A DNA stretch of 64,000 nt from an uncultured Carboxylicivirga sp. Lineage in GTDB: Bacteria; Bacteroidota; Bacteroidia; Bacteroidales; Marinilabiliaceae. The stretch is taken from contig NZ_OY771430.1 of assembly GCF_963674565.1 (NCBI RefSeq), positions 3,844,001 to 3,908,000 on the forward strand. Direction: 5' to 3'. Below, piece by piece: positions 1 through 6,731 of the stretch; positions within the stretch are counted from its first letter, which is position 1; each line of letters starts with the position of its first letter. The position numbers and the translations under genes are program-made. The notes under the pieces were generated by a model. The model searched no databases. It was given only the letters and a program-made list of their open reading frames with translations, and had not been told where the DNA came from.

Positions 1-545
1 AATATATTCTTAGATCATTATTAGTTATATCAACAACAAAAAATGACATAATTGATGTAAAAAGTAGATTTATAGAATGTGTTAAAGAATTTGTACAGGA
101 AATAAAAAAAATCAGTCTAAGTAGCGATTTTAAACCCTTTTTTGAAAACATAATTGAATCTTTTGAAAATGAAAAAGGAATAATTGATTACAATAAACCA
201 CTATTAGAGGATTTACGATTTCGATTTTATAATTGTGTAAGAATTTCTGACTTGGTATGCAATTTTTTTATTGGTAAAATGCAAAAGTTCTTAAATAGGA
301 ATGATAAAAATATTCTTTTTGGGAGTGAAAAGACAAGGGAGTACTATGAGGGAGGGGCATTCACTAATAAAACTTATGAATTAACTCAAGAAGAGTTTGA
401 ACCAATTCAGGTAATTAGTAAAGTAAGATTTGCATTATCTCAACTGCTAAATACTACTGAAAAAATTAAGAGCGGACATAATCAATTCAGTGAAAGAGAA
501 TCAGCATGGATATTAGTAACACTAAGCTCAATAAATCATGAATAA
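1..545 (+). CDS. Unknown protein, C-terminal part (5' end outside window)
   Basis: The frame is open from position 3 to the stop at 543-545 without interruption, so this is the last roughly 180 residues of a gene starting before the window. A TTG at 252 could be read as a start, but coding continues well upstream of it. The visible part is lysine- and glutamate-rich, probably mostly helical, with no transmembrane segment or motif I recognise. Its stop overlaps the start of the next gene by eight bases (ATGAATAA), which suggests translational coupling with the following two genes. It is therefore a likely third component of the SIR2 operon. The function is unknown. Confidence 0.6.
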   Translation, partial: YILRSLLVISTTKNDIIDVKSRFIECVKEFVQEIKKISLSSDFKPFFENIIESFENEKGIIDYNKPLLEDLRFRFYNCVRISDLVCNFFIGKMQKFLNRNDKNILFGSEKTREYYEGGAFTNKTYELTQEEFEPIQVISKVRFALSQLLNTTEKIKSGHNQFSERESAWILVTLSSINHE

Positions 546-1356
546 CTCTGTAATTGCTTCAAATCACCATTTTTATTTAGTTCTTTTCGAATTGAATGAG
601 TTAAGTACATGCGAAGAGTTGCTTAATGCAATTCAGATTGAAAACTACACACTACTTGAAAACGAAAACGAAAAGCTGACTAAAAATAAGATTTTTCATT
701 TTCAAAAGAAATTCAAGGGAGCATTAGGATCTATTGATCTCTTGATTGGGAATAAGATGGATAAAGAACCAAATCCAGATAAAGCCTATTATTTATACGA
801 CTTATATTGCGGAAAAACAAATGTAATATTTGCTTCCGACAAAAAGGATTGTTTTTTCATATGCTTTCCATATAAAGCATTACAATCAATAATATTTGAT
901 AGAAATACATTCAAAAATAGTATTTTTTATATTCCTAGCGTGCCAGTTATGTTAAAACACTTCCAAAATGGTAAAATGGCACCTATACAAAACGAAATAG
1001 ATTCCTCGATAATAAAGTACTCTGCAGATATAGTAGATGAAGCAAATGCAGACAATGTATCTATAATTGGTAAAGATCCATTGAATTCATCAATTTTCAA
1101 ATTAATGATTGAAAGTGATGAAATTGACATTGAAGTATCATCACTGAAACTTAATTGTACTTGGAAAGAGGATTATAATTATTCCTTTAACCTTTTATTT
1201 GATCGATTAGGCAATTACCGTTTTTGGATTCCAAAAAACAAACAAAAATCAACACTACCTATGCTTGAAAAAACATTTACTCTTTTTTCAGAAATTAATG
1301 GCATAGAACAAACAGAGAGATTAAGTAAATATACAACGGTAATTACAAACGAATAG
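538..1356 (+). CDS. Unknown 272-residue protein of the SIR2 operon
   Basis: This is a soluble, acidic/lysine-rich protein with no signal peptide and no domain I can name. The start overlaps the stop of the upstream gene and the stop lies one base before the start of the SIR2-like gene, so the three are almost certainly one transcript. Two-gene and three-gene defence operons often pair a SIR2 effector with a sensor or regulator. A partner role is inferred from position only. Codon and base use is as AT-rich as the rest of this end of the element and richer in A+T than the chromosomal genes to the right. Confidence 0.55.
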   Translation: MNNSVIASNHHFYLVLFELNELSTCEELLNAIQIENYTLLENENEKLTKNKIFHFQKKFKGALGSIDLLIGNKMDKEPNPDKAYYLYDLYCGKTNVIFASDKKDCFFICFPYKALQSIIFDRNTFKNSIFYIPSVPVMLKHFQNGKMAPIQNEIDSSIIKYSADIVDEANADNVSIIGKDPLNSSIFKLMIESDEIDIEVSSLKLNCTWKEDYNYSFNLLFDRLGNYRFWIPKNKQKSTLPMLEKTFTLFSEINGIEQTERLSKYTTVITNE

Positions 1357-1357
1357 C

Positions 1358-2281
1358 ATGGATAATAATTATGATATATGGCAAAGCCCAACTGAAGCAA
1401 GAGACATTCTTTCTAAAACATTAAAGTCTGGTCAATTAGGATTATTACTTGGAGCGGGAGTTTCATTTGACCTAGGTATTCCTGGGTGGGAAACAATAGC
1501 AAAGCGTTGTTATGACAAATCAAATATTTCGGATAAAATTGACATTCCTTTGAATCCAAACACTCAGATTTTGGGAGACATAATGGATGATGTAAAAGAC
1601 TGTTTCACTAATGAAGATGAATATTTAGAATTAGTTAGTAATTGCTTATATGATGGTATTGAGTTGGATTTTGAAACAGCCAAAAAGACGTTATTAATTG
1701 CAATCTCATCACTAATAGTTGGAAAAAGTCGGGGAAGTGTTAATAAGATTATCAATCTAAATTTTGATTCTTTTTTAGAGTGGTATCTTATGGTTCAAGG
1801 CTTAAATGTGCTATGTACAAGTAGAGAAGCAGAAGTCCGAGGCGATAGTGATGTAGAGATAATACATCCTCATGGTTTTCTCCCACACCCTAACATGAAA
1901 GGATTTAGTAATAGTAAAAAAATAGTATTTACACTACGTGAGATAAAAAATCGTGAAATGGCCTTAATGGATTATTGGAAGATGAGGCTGTATGACTTTT
2001 TCAGATCAAAAATTTTCTTATCAATAGGAGTTTCACCCTTGTCCTTATATGAGTACATTAGAAACTATTTATCAGACCTTGACAATAAATATTCCGAGTG
2101 TGAAAGAAATATGCCATATGGCTTCTCAGTAATTCCAACAGGAGAAATCGATTCTTATCAAAAAAGTAAACTTCTTAAATCGGGCATTGTTGTAGTTGAA
2201 GTTAATATTGAGAACATACCACAATTTATTTTCAACATTGCACAATCAGCTAGTGGTTTTGAAATACCAAGTCAATTATAG
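1358..2281 (+). CDS. SIR2-like NAD-binding protein, candidate anti-phage NADase
   Basis: This 307-residue protein has the SIR2-like fold signature. A glycine-rich loop GAGVSFDLGIPGW lies at about residues 32-44. NLNFD is at 133-137, where Asn135 and Asp137 correspond to the TxN(Y/F)D motif. HPHG is at 170-173, where His172 sits in the catalytic-histidine position, and a late GVS lies near 224-226. It lacks the four-cysteine zinc ribbon of protein deacetylase sirtuins, as do SIR2 domains of bacterial defence systems, which hydrolyse NAD+ on phage infection. No other domain is fused to it. It is last in an operon with two unknown genes in an integrated element, a typical place for defence cargo. 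The NADase and defence roles are inferred from the family. Confidence 0.78.
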   Translation: MDNNYDIWQSPTEARDILSKTLKSGQLGLLLGAGVSFDLGIPGWETIAKRCYDKSNISDKIDIPLNPNTQILGDIMDDVKDCFTNEDEYLELVSNCLYDGIELDFETAKKTLLIAISSLIVGKSRGSVNKIINLNFDSFLEWYLMVQGLNVLCTSREAEVRGDSDVEIIHPHGFLPHPNMKGFSNSKKIVFTLREIKNREMALMDYWKMRLYDFFRSKIFLSIGVSPLSLYEYIRNYLSDLDNKYSECERNMPYGFSVIPTGEIDSYQKSKLLKSGIVVVEVNIENIPQFIFNIAQSASGFEIPSQL

Positions 2282-2343
2282 GAGGTAAATTTTCCTTATC
2301 CTTTACATAATTTCAGAATGATTTAAATATTATATAATATTTT

Positions 2344-3516
2344 CTATTGTATTATTTTTCTATTTCTAGCTTTATTTCTGCACCATTTCGCTTTTTCTTC
2401 CCCTACAAACTTAGCGCTACAATATGTTGAACCTTTTCGCTGCATTGAAATGTCACGCCCACAGGATGCACAAAAACGAACTTCGTTAACTGGTTCACGT
2501 GTTAATGTATTTATATTATCTACTTGAATAATGGTTTTAACGTCCCCCGAAGCAATGGAGCATTTATTCGGGGGACGTTTGCACCCTTTATATAGGTGTG
2601 CATTTGTCCCCTTTGCTAAATGCTCCATTTTTAAAATCGGTTCAATTGCTTTTAATTCCGATGAGGTAAATAACTGTTTCCATTCGTATTTTATCCATTT
2701 TTCAAGATGAGTGTTATAGTCTGATAAGTTGAGCTTGTTCGATAATCTCTTTAAACTCTTTCGGGCTTTTTCTGCTTTCTTATGATTAACATTTTCCCAG
2801 TACGAAGTTTTACCAAGCTGATACCATCGTTCTAAATCACGTATGTTTAAATTAACGGTATTTGCGTTTTCATCCCAAAAAATAACATCTTTTGCAGCCA
2901 TTAAAAGTTCCTGAACCAATAAAACAACCTTTGAACTGTCCAATAGGTCGGTAAGTGTTTTAATGCTGTATTCCTTTAGCTGTTCCATTTTTAAAACAGC
3001 AATACCATAACGAAGTACATTTTTATTTATTTCAACTCCTTTGTCGTAAAACTTTAATGCATAGCGGTCGTGAACCGCAATTTTGCCAAAATGAATATCT
3101 GTTTTGCTGAAATGCGAAAACGGTACTTTCTTATGAATCAAACAGCGGTCAATTATTCCTGATACAGGAAACATCAAAAAAAGATTGATTTGTATTTCAA
3201 AAGAACGTAAAAACGTTGTGTGTGGATTTATGCCGTATTGTAATTTCATTGTATGAATAACCTTGCAAAGGTCGTGAAACGTGAAACGTGTAGAATTTAC
3301 GCCGTGCGCTTCTTTATGAAGTGAACCCCGAATAATTGCATACTCTTCGCCCTCTTTGTTTTGTATAATTTTAAACCTTAACCCCTTATTTTCGGTTTCG
3401 CCAGACAGTTCGATGATTTCGCCGCCGTTTATGCGTGCTGTTTCTTTCCAGTCGATAAGGTTACATTTTTTGAGCAGTTCAACTTCGTTAGTTATTGCAA
3501 CAATGCCACAAATCAT
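2344..3516 (-). CDS. Replication initiation protein, phage/plasmid II/X-like, with C-terminal zinc ribbon
   Basis: This 390-residue protein contains KFYDKG at 155-160 followed by LRYGIAVLKMEQL at 168-180. That pattern resembles the K-x-Y-D/x-K...E region of replication initiators of filamentous phages and small plasmids (II/X or Rep_trans type). The N-terminal half has beta-strand/helix alternation and the middle is helical and basic. The C-terminus carries Cys349, Cys352, Cys366 and Cys379 in a C-x2-C...C...C arrangement, a likely zinc ribbon for DNA binding. It runs towards the SIR2 operon, whose stop is only 62 bases away. A 9-bp perfect inverted repeat lies just upstream of its start and may be an origin or an attenuator. 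The exact family is uncertain. Confidence 0.6.
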   Translation of the reverse strand: MICGIVAITNEVELLKKCNLIDWKETARINGGEIIELSGETENKGLRFKIIQNKEGEEYAIIRGSLHKEAHGVNSTRFTFHDLCKVIHTMKLQYGINPHTTFLRSFEIQINLFLMFPVSGIIDRCLIHKKVPFSHFSKTDIHFGKIAVHDRYALKFYDKGVEINKNVLRYGIAVLKMEQLKEYSIKTLTDLLDSSKVVLLVQELLMAAKDVIFWDENANTVNLNIRDLERWYQLGKTSYWENVNHKKAEKARKSLKRLSNKLNLSDYNTHLEKWIKYEWKQLFTSSELKAIEPILKMEHLAKGTNAHLYKGCKRPPNKCSIASGDVKTIIQVDNINTLTREPVNEVRFCASCGRDISMQRKGSTYCSAKFVGEEKAKWCRNKARNRKIIQ

Positions 3517-3526
3517 ACAAAGAATA

Positions 3527-3558
3527 AAACGACCGCATAAAGGGGAAAACGGTCGTTT
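3527..3558. promoter_or_regulatory. Hairpin between excisionase-like gene and replication gene (origin or terminator/attenuator)
   Basis: Perfect 9-bp arms, AAACGACCG (3527-3535) and CGGTCGTTT (3550-3558), enclose a 14-base loop. Read leftwards, the second arm runs into TTTTATTCTTT, so it could end transcripts from the HTH gene. Its position eleven bases before the replication-protein start also suits a nick-site hairpin. Confidence 0.6.
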
Positions 3559-3619
3559 ATTATATCCTTAGTTTGCATCTTCACTAGTAAGGTTTCGATT
3601 ATTGTTTTCATCGCACCCT

Positions 3620-3898
3620 TTATTGCTTTGTTATACATTGATCGGCTTGTGCAATGGCTTCTTTCTCATCATAACCTCGATGCTGTTTTAGCCAGTTTTC
3701 AACCTCAACCCTATCAAAAAATAAATGCTTCGATTGCTTGTAGTGGGGAATAGATTTGCCGCCTTGCATAGTAAGTTTATATATTGTGCTTTTACTTAAC
3801 CCAGTAAAGACGCAAACCTCATCAATATTTAAAACTGTTTTTTGTGTAGATAACACAAGGTTTTCTAACCTTTCAAATTTTTCCAATAATTCAACCAT
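3620..3898 (-). CDS. Excisionase-like helix-turn-helix protein
   Basis: This 92-residue protein has a short coiled N-terminus (about 1-25) and then a MerR/excisionase-type winged helix (HTH_17). The motif runs LNIDEVCVFTGLSKSTIY, followed by IPHYKQSKHLFFDRVEVENWL, the typical wing and recognition pattern. In Bacteroidota integrative elements such proteins lie between the integrase and the replication or mobilisation genes and help excision or control transcription. Here it lies between the integrase block and the replication gene, all leftward. The 103 bases to the replication gene contain a hairpin. Confidence 0.85.
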   Translation of the reverse strand: MVELLEKFERLENLVLSTQKTVLNIDEVCVFTGLSKSTIYKLTMQGGKSIPHYKQSKHLFFDRVEVENWLKQHRGYDEKEAIAQADQCITKQ

Positions 3899-4044
3899 CT
3901 TGTTTTAATTAGAGTGTTAAACAAAATGGCTACCGATAGCCTTTAATTTATTTGCGCACCGCTAAGTAACAGAAAGCAAAAAAGCTATTGGAAAACTTAA
4001 ATCCTTAATAAGATTCTAATAAGGTTAATGCTGTTGTAGTAAAA

Positions 4045-4176
4045 CTATGAATAAAATTCAAGAATAATCATATTTACTCCTGCTTGTGCATGCCTTTGGG
4101 CTTCTTCTATCGTGTCATAACGTGTAACAAGCATTAGTTTATTCTCATTGTCTAACCTAAAAACTCCGTATCTCAT
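4045..4176 (-). CDS. Small protein of 43 residues, unknown
   Basis: The ATG at 4176 gives a compact basic/acidic protein that begins MRYGVFRLDNENKLMLVTRY and ends in a short hydrophobic strand. A longer reading from a TTG at 4236 would add 20 hydrophobic residues and overlap the preceding gene, and I consider it less likely. The amino-acid pattern (beta strand, charged turn, helix with EEAQRHA) looks like a folded small protein. It follows the 269-residue gene in the integrase transcript. The function is unknown. Confidence 0.45.
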   Translation of the reverse strand: MRYGVFRLDNENKLMLVTRYDTIEEAQRHAQAGVNMIILEFYS

Positions 4177-4228
4177 AACTATTAAATTAAAATGTTTAGA
4201 CAATAAAGTTAATATAAGTAACCAATTA

Positions 4229-5038
4229 TTAATCAATTAGCGAAAGTTTCTCTATGGCTCTTCTTAATTCTTTTTGCCTTTGGGTATTCTGTTGAGATTT
4301 ACCTGAACCTGATGAATTAGCAAAGTTTTCAACTTCAGGAAATAAAAACTCTAATACTCTAAATAGGTTTGCTTTATTACCTTTCTCTAAATCAGGTAAA
4401 ACAATATGCTGAAATTCAGATAACAAATAAATAAACTCAAAAATAGTTTGTTTATTGGGTTTTGTAGGATGCGTTGTGCTTGTATCAATCCATTTAATAG
4501 GTTTGGGTGTATCACTAAACATTGCTAAAAATTCGGCTTCGCTGCATTCAATGTAATTACCGCTTAAAGCCTTGAATAGTTCTTTTTGTTGAGGTTCTGA
4601 AAGCGATGTACTAAATCCCTTTATTGTTGTTCGTGTATGATTGTTGCAAATATCATTCTTTCGACTTTCCAAATAGTCAATATAAGTTTTCGTTTCTTCG
4701 TATGTATCACGGTTTAAATCACTCCCTAAAGTCTTTTCAATAATAGCACGTCCTTGATTTAGCTCTTTATCTATAAAAGTGCTTTCATTTAGTAGTATGC
4801 CGTTTAAATCTATTTTATTGGTTTCAATAGTCTTTGCTGTGGATGAATCGAAAAATTCATCTTCCCCAATTAATACACCATCTATTTTAATTTCGGTCGA
4901 ATTATCCAAGTACCAACGTTGCAAGTTCTTTTCATACCGATTTTTTGCACCCTCTTTAAATATTCCCTTTGCTGCTGTATATCTAACACGTTCGGGGTGT
5001 ATTTCTTTTAGAATCTTTGCCGCTTTCATTTTTCCCAT
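4229..5038 (-). CDS. Unknown element-encoded protein downstream of integrase
   Basis: This 269-residue soluble protein starts five bases after the integrase stop, so the two are co-transcribed. The N-terminal half is charged and helical. The region LSEPQQKELFKALSGNYIECSEAEFLAMF followed by KPIKW and TIFEFIYLLSEF (about residues 145-215) matches a pattern I recall from Bacteroidota proteins found beside integrases: a short helical module, a KPIKW strand, then a hydrophobic helix. The C-terminal tail is serine/glutamine-rich and basic. It is probably accessory to the element. No enzymatic motif is visible. Confidence 0.55.
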   Translation of the reverse strand: MGKMKAAKILKEIHPERVRYTAAKGIFKEGAKNRYEKNLQRWYLDNSTEIKIDGVLIGEDEFFDSSTAKTIETNKIDLNGILLNESTFIDKELNQGRAIIEKTLGSDLNRDTYEETKTYIDYLESRKNDICNNHTRTTIKGFSTSLSEPQQKELFKALSGNYIECSEAEFLAMFSDTPKPIKWIDTSTTHPTKPNKQTIFEFIYLLSEFQHIVLPDLEKGNKANLFRVLEFLFPEVENFANSSGSGKSQQNTQRQKELRRAIEKLSLID

Positions 5039-5043
5039 AACGA

Positions 5044-6327
5044 TTATTTGTTATTCGGTATTAGATGCTGTTGAAATTTTGCTTTTGTTTCTTGCTTAAA
5101 TCCATCCAAATAGCTTTGAGTAACCTTTGTACTTTGGTGTCCTAATTGTTCGGCTATAAATTCGGTACTGGCGCCCGAATCCCTAATAATGGTAGAATAA
5201 CTATGTCGGGCGTAATACGTTGTAATACTTGCATCAATACCAACTTTTGAAGCTATTCGTTTCATATATTTATTTGTTGTTTGGATATGTTGTGCAACCA
5301 ACTTTTTACTTTCATGTGGGCTTAGACCTGGTTTAAGAATCGGGAAAATGAAGTTTTCAGGGCTTCGGTCTTTATTTCCAAGTTCTTTTATTATTTCCTG
5401 AACCTGGGATAATAAGATAACCTCTATTTGTGTTTTATGCTTGCTTGTGTCCTTTGTTTTTTGACGTATAAAAGTTAATGAATCACCTGAAATGTTAGCG
5501 TATTTAAGGTTGAGCATATCCACAAAGTTCATCCCATTACACAGATAGGAAAACAACCAATATTCTAGGCTTATTCGCTCCTGTTCTGAATCGGTTTCAT
5601 ACTGGAATAGTTTTGCAATATCTTCAATAGTTAATGCCTTTTTAATATTGTTACTTACTGGTATTTGATAATTGCTTTTACCCTCTCCAAAAGGATAGTT
5701 AACCATTGTTTTATCTTTAATTGCAAGATTAACAATGTGACGCAAATTCCTCATATAAATACCAACCGTTGTATATGTACCCCCTTTCTTAGGATTCTCT
5801 TTGTCTTTTGCAGCTTTTTTTTGAATTGTTTTGCCTTCTGTTACAAACCAGTTCTCATATTGCTTTAAATACTTGGGCGTTATTTTATCAAAGCTTATAT
5901 TTTTATCAAACTTCAATAACGATGTATAAGTAGCTCGATAGCCAGTAGCAGTTTGTACTTTTCCGAGTTCGTCCAGTTCATCGGCTTTGTTATCAAAGTA
6001 TGCTTTTATTGTTCTGTCTTTTACTCGCTTTCCTAAATATTCACGCTCAAATTCATCAAAAGAAAATATGTCAAACCTTTCAATAATATCAACGGCTCTT
6101 TTTTCCACTAAATCAAACCTTTGTCGCCGCTTTTTATTTTCACCTCTTGCTTTAGGATTGTAAATAGCTTCAAATTCCGTAGTATCACAACTTTCCCCCT
6201 TTAAAGTATAGTACTTTGCTTTACGTTCATAAATTACCCGAAGCTTAACAGGGTGCTTTTTATTTTTTAAAGTTTTGCGCTTCTCTAACACTATTGATGT
6301 AGAAACGCCCATGTTTACTATTTCCAT
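5044..6327 (-). CDS. Tyrosine recombinase / integrase of the element
   Basis: This site-specific recombinase would insert and excise the element at the adjacent tRNA. It has an N-terminal arm-binding domain (STSIVLEKRKTLKNKKHPVKLRV), a SAM-like core-binding domain and a C-terminal catalytic domain. With the start at 6327 (427 residues), the RH-box Arg is at 374 (ARHSYST), the late His at 397 (LGHQS) and the nucleophile Tyr at 406 (TQSYLDGF). The region that usually holds the first catalytic Arg reads CNGMNFVDML, with no Arg; Bacteroides IntDOT also lacks it. The frame is open to 6426, but a -7 element at 6366-6373 lies inside that extension. I therefore prefer the ATG at 6327, or the one at 6312. 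Confidence 0.9.
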   Translation of the reverse strand: MEIVNMGVSTSIVLEKRKTLKNKKHPVKLRVIYERKAKYYTLKGESCDTTEFEAIYNPKARGENKKRRQRFDLVEKRAVDIIERFDIFSFDEFEREYLGKRVKDRTIKAYFDNKADELDELGKVQTATGYRATYTSLLKFDKNISFDKITPKYLKQYENWFVTEGKTIQKKAAKDKENPKKGGTYTTVGIYMRNLRHIVNLAIKDKTMVNYPFGEGKSNYQIPVSNNIKKALTIEDIAKLFQYETDSEQERISLEYWLFSYLCNGMNFVDMLNLKYANISGDSLTFIRQKTKDTSKHKTQIEVILLSQVQEIIKELGNKDRSPENFIFPILKPGLSPHESKKLVAQHIQTTNKYMKRIASKVGIDASITTYYARHSYSTIIRDSGASTEFIAEQLGHQSTKVTQSYLDGFKQETKAKFQQHLIPNNK

Positions 6328-6340
6328 TCCAGTATTTATT

Positions 6341-6378
6341 GTTTGTACTTTCCAATGGGTACAAACAAAAGTACAAAC
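6341..6378. promoter_or_regulatory. Integrase promoter with three copies of an 8-bp operator-like word
   Basis: GTACAAAC occurs at 6359-6366 and 6371-6378, and its reverse complement GTTTGTAC at 6341-6348. On the minus strand TACTTTTG (6373 to 6366) fits the Bacteroidota -7 consensus TAnnTTTG. The repeats therefore cover the -7 box and the expected start of transcription. An operator for a repressor or for the element's HTH protein is likely but inferred. Confidence 0.55.
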
Positions 6379-6405
6379 ATTTTCGGAAATAAAAATAATA
6401 TCAAA

Positions 6406-6493
6406 TGAATATATAATTATATTCACCCCTTTATTACTGAGGTTTAATGAATATATTTGAAGTCGGAAGAAATTATAAAATAGTGTATTTTAT
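6406..6493. repeat. Palindromes between integrase promoter and attachment site
   Basis: Two inverted repeats lie here. TGAATATA/TATATTCA has a 4-base centre at 6406-6425, with another TGAATATA at 6448-6455. ATAAAATA/TATTTTAT has a 3-base centre at 6475-6493 and abuts the tRNA-derived sequence. They may be arm-type or accessory binding sites for the recombinase, although short AT-rich palindromes also arise by chance. Confidence 0.4.
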
Positions 6494-6537
6494 GACTGGC
6501 AGTCAAAAGGTCACCGGTTCGATTCCGGTATTCTCCA
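6494..6537 (+). other. attR: 3' half of tRNA-Ala(GGC), displaced by integration
   Basis: Anticodon loop CTGGCAG (6496-6502, anticodon GGC), 3' anticodon stem TCAAA (6503-6507) and variable loop AGGTC (6508-6512) are present. So are the T arm ACCGG-TTCGATT-CCGGT (6513-6529), acceptor strand ATTCTCC (6530-6536) and discriminator A. The acceptor allows the G3-U70 pair diagnostic of tRNA-Ala. No D arm or 5' acceptor strand lies upstream, where element sequence begins. CCA is not encoded. This is a fragment, not a working tRNA gene. Confidence 0.8.
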
Positions 6538-6547
6538 CTCTGAAAAT

Positions 6548-6584
6548 AAAGCGTTTGCGGGCTTCCACCGTGGGCGCTTTTTTT
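6548..6584 (+). terminator. Terminator of the tRNA-Ala transcription unit
   Basis: AAAGCG (6548-6553) pairs with CGCTTT (6575-6580) around a GC-rich loop and is followed by a T run. It lies just after the tRNA 3' end, so it belongs to the original chromosomal locus. The rest of the interval to 6731 is AT-rich with nothing else recognisable. Confidence 0.6.
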
Positions 6585-6731
6585 ATTTCAACTTTTAATC
6601 ACAACAACATATACTAACACTCCTCTATCCCAACCAAATTACACAAGAAAGCAACTATATAATTATTTATTCATTTTATATGGAATAAAATAAATTATAT
6701 TTAAATTTATATTTTAACCAATCATCTTACT

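Larger units (their letters stand above)
1..6537. mobile_element. Right end of an integrated genomic element ending in tRNA-Ala(GGC)
   Basis: A tyrosine recombinase sits at the right edge, directly beside a truncated 3' half of a tRNA gene (6494-6537). This is the usual layout of an element inserted in a tRNA. Inside are an excisionase-like HTH gene, a replication-initiator-like gene with a hairpin in front of it, and a SIR2-like cargo operon. No relaxase, coupling protein, capsid or transposase gene is visible here, so the class of element (integrative mobilisable element, integrated plasmid, phage satellite) cannot be decided. The left end, with the restored tRNA, must lie before position 1. 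Confidence 0.8.

Noticed and set aside
2344..3516. Relaxase (MobA/TraI type)
   Set aside because: No HUH triad or three-histidine motif of mobilisation relaxases can be seen. The K-x-Y-D-K region and zinc ribbon fit a replication initiator better.
4045..4236. A 63-residue version of the small protein starting at TTG 4236
   Set aside because: It would overlap the preceding gene and add a hydrophobic stretch that looks like translated leader. The ATG at 4176 is simpler.
6448..6540. A complete tRNA gene
   Set aside because: Only the anticodon arm, variable loop, T arm and 3' acceptor strand are present. No D arm or 5' acceptor strand is found upstream.
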